This document shows, in pieces, positions 17,516 through 25,428 of a stretch of DNA of 64,000 bases (within the stretch, counting starts at the first letter, position 1; each line of letters begins with the position of its first letter). The stretch spans positions 1-64,000 of the forward strand of contig NZ_JAQVBV010000027.1 of assembly GCF_028690125.1 (NCBI RefSeq). The letters are read 5' to 3'. The DNA comes from Bacteroides sp. Lineage in GTDB: Bacteria; Bacteroidota; Bacteroidia; Bacteroidales; Bacteroidaceae. The notes beneath the pieces are model-generated. The model saw only the letters and a program-made list of their open reading frames with translations. It did no database searches and was not told the DNA's origin. Both the position numbers and the translations under genes were made by a program.

Positions 17516-18394
17516 ATGGCCAATCCAGAATTACCGGGTATCTCCGAAAGCGAGCAAGCCTTATTGTATGCCAAACTAAATGAATACAACCGAGGTAGAA
17601 CTTCATTCAAAGAAGCAGGGGTTTATTTCGTGGTACTGCCCCCACCGGAAAAACCCAATTATTCACTATGGCTATATTCTCCTCTACTAGAAAAGCAATC
17701 TATTATTTACATACACGATCTGTCACCAGATATCAATGAATCATTACGAATGGCCAGTACAATGCTTTATTACTCAAAACGCTGCCTTATCCTCGTAGAG
17801 TATAATGAGAAGAGAATGCAAAGTAATGGTGACGACCTTATCTCTTTCGGAAAATACCGCGGTCATTTTTTGCATGAAATCTTAAAAATAGACCCACCAT
17901 ATCTTAGCTGGATTGCCTATAAATTTACTCCACGAATACCCAAACAGGAACGATTCGTAAAAATAGCTAAAGCTTATCACTCCGTACATTTGGACTTAAT
18001 GTTGCGAAGAGTCAAAGAAACACGGCGAGAAAGCCGTTATCTCGGTGAACCCAGAGAGACACTGACAGAGTTAAGTTTGAAAGTTATACAAGTACATCTG
18101 GAAGATGACCCATATAAAACAAGAATAAACGGAAATATTCCACAATTCTATGTCAAACAGATATTAACCTTAAACGATGCCAGCGGAAATTTAGTGATCG
18201 TGACTCTTCCATCAAAAAATCCAAGTTCAGTATCATGCACATTGTCAGGACTGGAACATGAATACAAACCGGGACAAATTGTGTATGTAGCATCTGCGCG
18301 GGTATCACGTCGATATGAAAGTTACGGGATCAAATATACACGCCTCAGCCACGTGAAACTTGCTAATTTCAACGCTTTCTCCAATCGTCCTTGA
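17516..18394 (+). CDS. protein with ExoX-type C-terminal (DUF3820-like) domain and possible OB fold
   Basis: The 292-residue protein has no signal peptide or membrane helix. Residues about 110-138 carry the motif FGKYRGHFLHEILKIDPPYL followed by SWIAY, the short domain seen at the C-terminus of exodeoxyribonuclease X and in many phage and Bacteroidetes proteins. The C-terminal 90 residues (about 200-290) are beta-rich with the pattern VKQILTLNDASGN...PGQIVYVASARVSRRY, which suggests an OB fold. The two together hint at binding of nucleic acid, but no exonuclease domain is present and no function can be assigned. Its 3' end overlaps the end of the convergent phosphoesterase gene by 26 bp. It has its own consensus promoter. 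Confidence 0.7.
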   Translation: MANPELPGISESEQALLYAKLNEYNRGRTSFKEAGVYFVVLPPPEKPNYSLWLYSPLLEKQSIIYIHDLSPDINESLRMASTMLYYSKRCLILVEYNEKRMQSNGDDLISFGKYRGHFLHEILKIDPPYLSWIAYKFTPRIPKQERFVKIAKAYHSVHLDLMLRRVKETRRESRYLGEPRETLTELSLKVIQVHLEDDPYKTRINGNIPQFYVKQILTLNDASGNLVIVTLPSKNPSSVSCTLSGLEHEYKPGQIVYVASARVSRRYESYGIKYTRLSHVKLANFNAFSNRP

Positions 18395-19382
18395 CAAAAC
18401 TTGAAGGATAAAAGACTTTATCCACAACTCCATCTTTCTGACGAATCCAGGAAGTAAAAGTACGTGTACCTTCATTTAATTCGATAATGCGGGCGCCATT
18501 TGGCAAATGATTATATTCTGTATTTCCACCTGTAAAACGGCCATAAGCTAGCAAAACATCCTTCCACATTACTGCATAATCGTTATCATGGTCATGTCCC
18601 ACAAAAACACCCATTACATCTCCTGATTCTTTCATTGCTGCAAACATTCCTGTATTCAACTTTGGAGCACAAGCTTCTTCCATACGGGTTCCTCGAAGAA
18701 TGGCATTTTCATCGGAAGCTGCTTCATTATACTCCGATAAAGGAATATGGAAAAAAGCAAGTGCAGGCAAAGGTTGCCCATCATTTTGTGCTGTGTAAGC
18801 AGCACTCCTCTCACGATACCAAGCGACCTGATCGAATGTAAGCCAAGCATAACCTTTCACATCTTTCAACGGAGAATAAGAATGGGAATCCATGCAATAA
18901 AGTACTGCCGCATCTTTTTTTGCATTTGAAGAAGCTTTTACAGTCAATACATAATCTGGAGAAACAACATCTCCCCGATCGGGTAATATATTCCCAGGAA
19001 CTTCACGAATAATATCATATAACTGTTCTCGTGTCATTTTTTGCTCATCATCATGATTCCCGAAAGTTACAACAAAAGGAATTTTACGCTTACTAACCGG
19101 TTCCAAAACCTGTAACATTCCGGAATCTGCCGGGGCAGAATAAACCACGTCTCCTGTAAAAATGACTAAATCAGGTCGTTCAGCATCAAGTATCTGATTG
19201 ATACGTTCTAATGCTATATCCGAAGCGGGATTCTTATATTTAAAGTGCACATCAGTAAACTGTACTATCTTAAATTTACCATCTTTATTAAATTTCAGTT
19301 CGCTTTTTTGTGCCCAACAGAAAGTCGTCATCATAAAGGAAGTTAATACCCAGAATATTCTTAAAGTCAAATTCATAGTCAT
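18369..19382 (-). CDS. secreted metallophosphoesterase (calcineurin-like)
   Basis: The 337-residue protein has a signal peptide (about 1-24) and all metallophosphoesterase motifs: FTDVHF (D-x-H), FTGDVVY (GD), FGNHDDE (GNHD), a histidine in FFHIPLSEY and VGHDHDND (GHDH). It should use two metal ions to hydrolyse a phosphoester in the periplasm or at the cell surface. The layout is close to the purple acid phosphatase-like and Dcr2-like proteins of Bacteroidetes. A second ATG two codons in (19376) is an equally good start. The 3' end overlaps the convergent ExoX-C-domain gene by 26 bp. The substrate is unknown. Confidence 0.88.
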   Translation of the reverse strand: MTMNLTLRIFWVLTSFMMTTFCWAQKSELKFNKDGKFKIVQFTDVHFKYKNPASDIALERINQILDAERPDLVIFTGDVVYSAPADSGMLQVLEPVSKRKIPFVVTFGNHDDEQKMTREQLYDIIREVPGNILPDRGDVVSPDYVLTVKASSNAKKDAAVLYCMDSHSYSPLKDVKGYAWLTFDQVAWYRERSAAYTAQNDGQPLPALAFFHIPLSEYNEAASDENAILRGTRMEEACAPKLNTGMFAAMKESGDVMGVFVGHDHDNDYAVMWKDVLLAYGRFTGGNTEYNHLPNGARIIELNEGTRTFTSWIRQKDGVVDKVFYPSSFVKDDWRKR

Positions 19383-19420
19383 TTATTATTAAAGAAATAA
19401 TCTATTTATTAATGAAGGAT

Positions 19421-19900
19421 TTATTCTTTTTCTATTAATACGGTAGCATAGGCTGAAATTCCTTCTTCACGACCGGTAAAACCTAGTTTTTCCGTAGTAG
19501 TTGCTTTAATGGATATATCATCAATATCTACACCCATTACAGAAGATAATGTTTCCTGCATCAACGGAATATGTCCTTTCATCTTCGGCCGTTCGGCACA
19601 AATTGTTGCATCAATATTTCCCACACGATATCCTTTTGCAGCAAGTAAGTCTACTGTTTCTTTCAAAAGGATCTTACTATCGATATTCTTAAATTCTTCG
19701 GCTGTATCCGGAAAATGATAACCAATATCCCGCATATTGGCCGCTCCTAATAATGCATCACAAATAGCATGAATCAACACATCAGCATCCGAATGTCCCA
19801 ACAAACCTTTTGTATGTTCCAAGAGAATGCCACCCAACCATAATTCTCGTCCTTCGACTAATTGATGTACGTCGAAGCCAAAACCGACTCTTATTTTCAT
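19421..19900 (-). CDS. ispF: 2-C-methyl-D-erythritol 2,4-cyclodiphosphate synthase
   Basis: The 159-residue protein has the normal IspF length. The zinc ligands in GFDVHQL (Asp and His near residues 9 and 11) and HSDADVLIHAICDALLGA (His near 37) are present. DIDDISIKATTTEKLGFTGREEGI marks the CDP-binding and trimer regions. It converts CDP-ME 2-phosphate to the cyclic diphosphate in the MEP isoprenoid pathway. It is 39 bp upstream of the phosphoesterase gene on the same strand, and may be co-transcribed without functional linkage. Confidence 0.95.
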   Translation of the reverse strand: MKIRVGFGFDVHQLVEGRELWLGGILLEHTKGLLGHSDADVLIHAICDALLGAANMRDIGYHFPDTAEEFKNIDSKILLKETVDLLAAKGYRVGNIDATICAERPKMKGHIPLMQETLSSVMGVDIDDISIKATTTEKLGFTGREEGISAYATVLIEKE

Positions 19901-19969
19901 TATTATTATTTAAAATACCTGATTTTATTTACTATATTTGCAAAAGTACAAACAAATGTTGGAATGGTT

Positions 19970-20353
19970 ATGAAAAAAAGGAATAATAGTTCTTGCATTT
20001 ATCTACATAGCTATTAACCAAGTAATGGGACAAATAAATTACTCAATTACAAATAGTGCACACCTAGCTTCCCGTCCTGATTCTTGTATGTTGCTTCTTT
20101 CACAAATGCTAACTTACCAAACACAAAGAGTTGAAAATTATTGTTTTTTTAAAGAAAAAAAGTATGTACAGAAGCCCAAACCGGTACAAGAAAAAACAAA
20201 CAAACTTATACATTTTTCTCTGATAGTTGGCAAGATTTTGATATAAAGAAGCTATACCTTCCACAAGGGAACAATTATAATTAAACAAAAGCAGCAGATA
20301 TCTTATTCGGAGTTACAAGTCTTTTTTTAGATATTACAAATCCAGGTTTATAA
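19970..20353 (+). pseudogene. decayed gene for a small secreted protein (two frameshifts and a stop)
   Basis: A TATATTTG -7 box (19933-19940) precedes an ATG at 19970. Read with six instead of seven A at 19973-19979, the frame continues as MKKGIIVLAFIYIAINQVMGQ, a typical signal peptide, and on through CMLLLSQMLTYQTQ. A second shift, in the A-run near 20190-20196, restores a frame reading TYTFFSDSWQDFDIKKLYLP. After an in-frame TAA it continues as KAADILFGVTSLFLDITNPG to a stop at 20353. The whole would be about 125 residues. I do not recognise the family. Both frameshifts lie in A-runs, so sequencing error or phase variation must be considered besides decay. Confidence 0.5.
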
Positions 20354-20363
20354 GCAAATGAGT

Positions 20364-20978
20364 TCAACGAACATAAAAGTCAAGTAAATTTTCTCCTTCA
20401 AGATAACCTTGTAAATGCTGTCCTACACTTATAGGTCCTACTCCTACCGGCGTACCTGTAAATAGCAAGTCGCCAATCTTAAGTGTCACAAACTGACTGA
20501 CATAAGCAATGATATCATCAACTTTAAACAGCATATCCGCGGTACACCCACGTTGCACCTCCTTGCCATCGATAGTTAAAGAGAAATTCAAGTTTTGAAT
20601 ATCTTTATAGCGACCTACCGGAACAAAATCTCCGATAGCAGCCGATGAGTCGAATCCTTTAGAGAGTTCCCAAGGACCTCCTTGCTCACGAAATTTCCGT
20701 TGAAGGTCACGGGCAGTAAAGTCGATACCTACGGTAAGAGCATCATAATAACGATCGGCAAAACGGGAAGCTATATTTTTGCCCAAACGATTGATTCGAA
20801 CAACTAGTTCCGTTTCATAATGTATCTCATTAGAAAAGTCAGGAATGAAAAACGGTTTGCCATCCTTCAGAATAGCTGAATCCGGCTTCATAAAAATTAC
20901 AGGGTTCGTATTTACTTGTGTATGTCCCAATTCCTTATTATGTTGGGCATAGTTCATTCCTACTGCAATAATCTTCAT
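20364..20978 (-). CDS. fumarylacetoacetate hydrolase (FAH) family protein
   Basis: The 204-residue protein is a minimal FAH domain. It has KIIAVGMNYAQHNKELG at the N-terminus, the metal ligands of the E-x-E motif in IHYETELVVRI, the GIDFTARDLQ segment and GDLLFTGTPVGVGP near the C-terminus. Such short FAH proteins often act as oxaloacetate decarboxylases or acylpyruvases; which reaction applies here cannot be read off. Its ATG overlaps the rex stop codon by one base (TAATG), so the two are translationally coupled. Confidence 0.88.
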   Translation of the reverse strand: MKIIAVGMNYAQHNKELGHTQVNTNPVIFMKPDSAILKDGKPFFIPDFSNEIHYETELVVRINRLGKNIASRFADRYYDALTVGIDFTARDLQRKFREQGGPWELSKGFDSSAAIGDFVPVGRYKDIQNLNFSLTIDGKEVQRGCTADMLFKVDDIIAYVSQFVTLKIGDLLFTGTPVGVGPISVGQHLQGYLEGENLLDFYVR

Positions 20979-21631
20979 TATTTAATCTCGTTAAAATTCA
21001 ATCGGTTAAACATAACAGCTAAGTGGGCATACAAAGAGGTATTCTGCACCACAATACTCTCAGGGACACGAATACGGAATGGAGTAAAATTCCATACTGC
21101 TTTAATACCTCCGGCTACCATCTTGTCGGTAATTTCTTGAGCTATACTAATGGGAACTGTCAGCACACCAATATTGACATCATATTCGTGCATCTTCGTC
21201 TCAAAATCATTGGAATGAAAGATAGGAATTCCATTCAGATCCTTTCCGACTAAGTCTGGATTTATATCAAACGCAGCTACTATTTCCAATCCGAAATGAT
21301 GCAAACCTGAATCACGAAGCAAAGCAGCTCCTAAACTACCAACGCCAAACAAGAAAGCTTTGTGCATATTCGTAAATCCAAGAAAGCTCTCTAAGACTTC
21401 AATCAAAGCATCCACATTATAGCCTACCCTCGTACGCCCTGAAATATCTACATATGACAAGTCTTTGGCGATCTGAGATGCGTCAATATTTATTTCTTTA
21501 GAGATTTGAGTAGAAGATACATATTGTTCTCCTCTCTCCTTCATTAGTTTTATATTCGACAGATACCAGGGAAGTCTCCGCAAGGTAGGCTCCGGCACTT
21601 TATCCGCCTCTTTTCGTATAGAAGTGCTCAT
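20978..21631 (-). CDS. rex: redox-sensing transcriptional repressor Rex
   Basis: From the ATG at 21631 (MSTSIRKEADKVPEPTLRRLPWYL) the protein has 217 residues, the family length; upstream codons in the longer frame are not conserved-looking. It has a winged-helix domain (about 1-80) with SSTQISKEINIDASQIAKDLSY as recognition region, and a Rossmann domain with the NAD(H) motif FGVGSLGAALL near residue 93. A domain-swapped C-terminal helix includes FNRLNF. Rex senses the NADH/NAD+ ratio and represses fermentation and respiration genes. It is coupled to the FAH-family gene. Confidence 0.93.
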   Translation of the reverse strand: MSTSIRKEADKVPEPTLRRLPWYLSNIKLMKERGEQYVSSTQISKEINIDASQIAKDLSYVDISGRTRVGYNVDALIEVLESFLGFTNMHKAFLFGVGSLGAALLRDSGLHHFGLEIVAAFDINPDLVGKDLNGIPIFHSNDFETKMHEYDVNIGVLTVPISIAQEITDKMVAGGIKAVWNFTPFRIRVPESIVVQNTSLYAHLAVMFNRLNFNEIK

Positions 21632-21796
21632 ACTGCTTACAAAATTTGGTATTTTGCAAAAGTACACTATTTTTTGAGACTGACAATCCAAGACTGTAAA
21701 ACCTTAATAGAGATTAAACAAAACAAGGAAAACTGACACAAATTTTGCGCATTTCGGGAAGTTTAATACTTTTGGAAAGAAATAAATAGAACAGGT

Positions 21797-22147
21797 ATGA
21801 AAGAAAATGATTGGAAAGATAGATTGAATGTGGTATATTCTACCAACCCAAACTTCAGTTACGAAATGGATGACGATGAGGAACAAGTTACTCTTGATAA
21901 AGCCAAACAAAATCTCCGAGTTTCCATTGACAAAAAGAATAGGGGTGGGAAAGTGGTAACATTAATTACCGGTTTTGTTGGTACGGAAAATGACTCAAAG
22001 GAACTTGGAAAATTACTGAAAAGTAAATGTGGAGTCGGTGGTTCAGCCAAAGACGGTGAGATCATTGTACAAGGTGACTTCAAAACTAAAATTATAGAAC
22101 TGCTGATTAAAGAAGGATATGTTAAAACTAAAGGCGTAGGAGGATAA
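21797..22147 (+). CDS. SUI1/eIF1-like translation initiation factor
   Basis: The 116-residue protein has a disordered acidic N-terminal part (about 1-35) and a SUI1 domain with RVSIDKKNRGGKVVTLITGF and LLKSKCGVGGSAKDGEIIVQGD, the hallmark of the eIF1/YciH family. Bacterial SUI1 proteins are thought to affect start-site selection, but their role is not essential in E. coli. The gene stands alone on the plus strand and shares a bidirectional terminator with the convergent tsf gene. Confidence 0.92.
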   Translation: MKENDWKDRLNVVYSTNPNFSYEMDDDEEQVTLDKAKQNLRVSIDKKNRGGKVVTLITGFVGTENDSKELGKLLKSKCGVGGSAKDGEIIVQGDFKTKIIELLIKEGYVKTKGVGG

Positions 22148-22207
22148 AGCCTCTGAAATCTGAATTTTATTTATCAGCCTTCAATGAGATTTGAATGATA
22201 TAAAAAG

Positions 22208-22240
22208 AGCCGCCTCAATTATTTGAGACGGCTTTTTCTT
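22208..22240. terminator. bidirectional terminator between SUI1 gene and tsf
   Basis: Arms AGCCG-C-CTCAA and TTGAG-A-CGGCT around a 4-nt loop, with A-run before and T-run after. It ends both the SUI1 gene and the minus-strand rplM-rpsI-rpsB-tsf operon. Confidence 0.88.
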
Positions 22241-22261
22241 TATATTTTTCGTTTCGAGAAA

Positions 22262-23086
22262 TTATTCAGCTCTCAAAGTGAAACGTTTGAATGCAGTTAC
22301 AGTCAAATCTTTATCTTGAGATTTCAAGAACTCAGCAACTGTCATTTTAGCATCCTGAATATATTCTTGCTTCAGCAAACAAACTTCTTTGTAGAACTTA
22401 CTGATACGACCCATAGCGATCTTTTCAATCATGTTCTCAGGTTTGCCTTCCTGACGTGCTTTATCAGCAGCAATTTCTTTTTCTTTTTCCAATATCTCAG
22501 CAGGAACATCTTTCTCGTCGATAGCGATCGGATTCATAGCAGCGATTTGCATAGCAACTTCATGACCTACTTTCGGGTCTACTTCCTTATTCAATGCAAC
22601 CATTGTGCAAAGGAAGTTCTTGCCTTGATGGTTGTAAACAGAAATAGCAGTACCTTCTACAGTTGCATATCCGTCCAATTCCATCTTTTCACCAGTAATA
22701 CCGCTTCTGTCTGTTACAGCATCAGCAATCGTACCTGTACCCATCGGAAGAGCTTTCACTTCGTCCAAAGTCTTACATTTGTTAGCAATAGCAGCATCCA
22801 AAATATCTTGAGTCAGCTTAACAAAGTCCTCGTTCTTAGCAACAAAGTCCGTTTCGCATTTCAAAGCGATCATAGCACCAAAGCCGTTTTCTGCTTTAGC
22901 TAGTACACAACCTTCAGAAGCTTCGCGGTCAGAACGTTTTGCAGCAACAGCCTGTCCTTTTTCACGAATAATTTTCATAGCACCGTCGAAGTCACCATTT
23001 GCTTCATTCAATGCATTTTTGCAATCCATCATACCAGCTCCGGTCATTTTACGCAGCTTGGTAATATCAGCCATAGTTACAGCCAT
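22262..23086 (-). CDS. tsf: elongation factor Ts
   Basis: The 274-residue protein starts at the ATG at 23086 (MAVTMADITKLRKMTGAGMMD). It has an N-terminal UBA-like domain with the conserved TGAGMMDCK, and a core with KCETDFVAKNEDF, the EF-Tu-contacting TDFV motif. The C-terminal part has VGHEVAMQIAAMNP. EF-Ts is the nucleotide-exchange factor of EF-Tu. It follows rpsB by about 120 bp, the classical arrangement. Confidence 0.95.
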   Translation of the reverse strand: MAVTMADITKLRKMTGAGMMDCKNALNEANGDFDGAMKIIREKGQAVAAKRSDREASEGCVLAKAENGFGAMIALKCETDFVAKNEDFVKLTQDILDAAIANKCKTLDEVKALPMGTGTIADAVTDRSGITGEKMELDGYATVEGTAISVYNHQGKNFLCTMVALNKEVDPKVGHEVAMQIAAMNPIAIDEKDVPAEILEKEKEIAADKARQEGKPENMIEKIAMGRISKFYKEVCLLKQEYIQDAKMTVAEFLKSQDKDLTVTAFKRFTLRAE

Positions 23087-23206
23087 AGTATTTCGTATAT
23101 TTAAATGAATAATAATTTTCAAAAACAAAAAATGTGCCAATCTGCCAATCAAGATGCAAGTATGTAAATACACTCTTGCACATTAGCAAATTGGCACATT
23201 ATTATA

Positions 23207-24043
23207 TTAAGCCTCTTCGTCTTCCTTGATGAAAGCAGCAGCTTTAGCTGCGTTGATAGCTTCTTCGTCAGATTTGTCGAGTCTTGCTTTAGCCGATTTC
23301 TTCTTGCCTTTGTTAGCAGGAGCTTCACCAGCAGCTTCCATATCGATCTTTTCTGCCTTTCTTTCTTCCAAACCTTCTTGCATTGCAGCACAGCAAGCCT
23401 CCAAGATAACTTCTACTGACTTAGTAGCGTCATCATTAGCTGGAATTATGAAATCAACATTTGACGGATCAGAATTAGTATCAACGATACCAAATACAGG
23501 AATACCCAGACGGTTAGCTTCACGAACTGCGATATTTTCTTTCATTACGTCGATAACGAACAATGCAGACGGCAGACGAGTCAAGTCAGCGATAGAGCCT
23601 AAAGTCTTGTCCAATTTTGCACGTTGACGAGAGATCTGAAGTATTTCTCTCTTAGATAGATTAGAATAGGTACCATCGTTAGTTAATTTATCGATAGTAG
23701 CCATTTTCTTCACAGCCTTACGGATAGTCGGGAAGTTAGTAAGCATACCACCCGGCCAACGCTCGATTACATAAGGCATATTTACAGATTGAGCTTTTTC
23801 AGCTACAACTTGTTTAGCTTGTTTTTTAGTAGCAACAAAAAGAACTTTCTTGCCAGATTTAGCAATCTGCTTCAAAGCTTCAGCAGCTTCGTCTACTTTT
23901 GCAACTGTTTTGTGGAGATCAATGATATGAATACCATTGCGTTCCATGAAAATATAAGGAGCCATTGCAGGGTTCCACTTTCTCTTAAGGTGTCCGAAGT
24001 GGCAACCAGCCTCCAATAAAGTATCAAAATTTGTTCTTGACAT
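23207..24043 (-). CDS. rpsB: 30S ribosomal protein S2
   Basis: The 278-residue protein has the S2 signatures LEAGCHFGHLKRKWNPAM at the N-terminus, FVATKKQAKQVV, RWPGGMLTNF and PVFGIVDTNSDPSNVDFIIPANDD. It is longer than E. coli S2 (241) because of a charged, Lys/Ala-rich C-terminal tail (about 232-278) typical of Bacteroidetes. It lies between rpsI and tsf; the 128-nt gap upstream contains possible leader hairpins. Confidence 0.96.
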   Translation of the reverse strand: MSRTNFDTLLEAGCHFGHLKRKWNPAMAPYIFMERNGIHIIDLHKTVAKVDEAAEALKQIAKSGKKVLFVATKKQAKQVVAEKAQSVNMPYVIERWPGGMLTNFPTIRKAVKKMATIDKLTNDGTYSNLSKREILQISRQRAKLDKTLGSIADLTRLPSALFVIDVMKENIAVREANRLGIPVFGIVDTNSDPSNVDFIIPANDDATKSVEVILEACCAAMQEGLEERKAEKIDMEAAGEAPANKGKKKSAKARLDKSDEEAINAAKAAAFIKEDEEA

Positions 24044-24171
24044 CTTGTTTTTCTTTAATTCGTTTACTTTCTTTTTTGTTTTTTCTAAACCAACCGCCGG
24101 GTAGTCGTCTAATGAGTCCCAGTAGTTTAGATACTAAACGTACTTCTCTCCAGAGATTCCTCCAGTAGATA
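24044..24171 (-). promoter_or_regulatory. rpsI-rpsB intergenic leader (candidate S2 autoregulatory RNA)
   Basis: The 128-nt gap is long for the inside of an r-protein operon and is not just AT-rich filler. It contains a perfect 6-bp hairpin (GTTTAG-ATA-CTAAAC, 24125-24139) and a CTCTCCAGAG element just upstream. A GC-richer segment (CAACCGCCGGGTAGTC, about 24090-24105) lies before an A/T-rich run next to the rpsB start. This fits a structured leader to which S2 could bind, as in other bacteria, but I cannot fold it here. Confidence 0.35.
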
Positions 24172-24558
24172 TTAACGTTTACTGAACTGGAATCTTCTAC
24201 GAGCTTTCGGTTGTCCCGGTTTCTTACGTTCAACAGAACGAGGATCGCGAGTCATGAAACCTTCAACACGAAGAGCTGCTTTATCTTCAGCATTCATTTT
24301 AACCAGTGCACGAGCAATTGCCAAACGCAAAGCCTGAGACTGACCAGTAAAGCCACCACCACACAAATTTACTTTGATGTCATACTTCTCAGTAGCACCC
24401 AGCTTGTTCAATGGTTGTTTTACAACATACTGAAGTATAGTTGATGGAAAGTACTCTGCAAGGTCTCTCTTGTTAATAGTAATCTTTCCTGTACCTTCGC
24501 TTACGAATATGCGCGCAATTGCACGTTTACGTCTGCCTAATGCATTTACTACTTCCAT
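24172..24558 (-). CDS. rpsI: 30S ribosomal protein S9
   Basis: The 128-residue protein starts with EVVNALGRRKRAIARIFV and ends with the universal RDPRSVERKKPGQPKARR and a basic FQFSKR tail that reaches toward the P-site tRNA. GGGFTGQSQALRLAIARAL is the central signature. It starts 6 bp after rplM. Confidence 0.96.
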   Translation of the reverse strand: MEVVNALGRRKRAIARIFVSEGTGKITINKRDLAEYFPSTILQYVVKQPLNKLGATEKYDIKVNLCGGGFTGQSQALRLAIARALVKMNAEDKAALRVEGFMTRDPRSVERKKPGQPKARRRFQFSKR

Positions 24559-24564
24559 TATATC

Positions 24565-25026
24565 TTATTTATATGAATTAATATCAATCATTTTGGGATT
24601 CTGAGCATCATGTTTGTGTTCGCTACCAGCGTAAACATATAAGTTACTCAATATTTTAGCTCCCAAAATATTCTTAGGAAGCATACCCTTTATTACTTTT
24701 TTAAGCAATCTTTCTTCACCATTCGGTTTAGCGATCAAACGAGCAGGAGTCATTTCTCTTTGACCACCAGGATAACCAGTGTAAGACAAATAAACTCTGT
24801 CATTCCATTTATTGCCACTCAATTTTACTTTGTCTGCATTGATGATAATAACGTTATCACCGCAGTCTACGTGAGGAGTAAAGTTCGGTTTGTACTTTCC
24901 TCTCAACAATTTTGCAACTTTCGCTCCCAGACGACCTAGAGTTTGGTCTGTAGCATCAACGATAACCCATTCTTTGGTTACAGTTGCCTTGTTTGCAGAA
25001 ATGGTCTTGTAACTTAAAGTATCCAC
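24565..25026 (-). CDS. rplM: 50S ribosomal protein L13
   Basis: The 153-residue protein has W-VIDATDQTLGRLGAKVAKLLRGK and FTPHVDCGDNVIIINA, then VYLSYTGYPGG, all L13 signatures; the length is slightly above the usual 142-150. The start codon is GTG at 25026. It is the first gene of the operon rplM-rpsI-rpsB-tsf and has a consensus promoter about 125 nt upstream. Confidence 0.95.
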   Translation of the reverse strand: MDTLSYKTISANKATVTKEWVIVDATDQTLGRLGAKVAKLLRGKYKPNFTPHVDCGDNVIIINADKVKLSGNKWNDRVYLSYTGYPGGQREMTPARLIAKPNGEERLLKKVIKGMLPKNILGAKILSNLYVYAGSEHKHDAQNPKMIDINSYK

Positions 25027-25428
25027 TCTTAATTTTGTTTTTTAAATGTTACTACTAAATTCTTTCTTCACCACTTATTAGCCTCCCCGGACAAAGGACA
25101 ACTAACTTGCTATGAATTAATCTCTTATCATTTCGAGATAATAATCGGCTTGCAAAAGTACGGCTTTTCTTTGAAATGGCAAACTATTTCTATCTTTTTT
25201 TGGATATATTCGATTGAAAGACAAGGCAGAGAAACATGATAGGGCTAGGTTTAGTAATGGCCAAACCTATTTCCTGCAAATGCAAAACCAAAGTTATTTT
25301 TGGGTATTGCAATCCCCTTACTTTACCACTTCAAATATTAGAAAAGAGTAAAGCAAAAGGATATTAAAAAAACTCAATTGACAGGTATCTCAATTTTGAA
25401 TTATCATATTGAGAACAGTCTTACTCTT
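25027..25428. other. intergenic region (402 bp) with rplM promoter and 5' leader
   Basis: The rplM promoter (25153-25183, minus) is followed by a leader of about 115-120 nt before the GTG start; part of it is GC-richer, with GTCC/GGGGAGGC elements near 25075-25105. The left part (25190-25428) is AT-rich and holds no gene. A weak CTCAAT/ATTGAG hairpin near 25387-25411 may end the convergent-side GH88 transcript poorly. Confidence 0.5.
25153..25183 (-). promoter_or_regulatory. rplM operon promoter
   Basis: On the minus strand TTTG (25183-25180), exactly 19 nt, then TACTTTTG (25160-25153). This is a full match to the Bacteroides -33/-7 consensus and gives a transcript start near 25146. Confidence 0.8.

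Noticed and set aside
22223..22903. 226-aa plus-strand frame opposite tsf
   Set aside because: Phe/Ser-rich shadow of the tsf coding strand; the tsf frame has clear family motifs.
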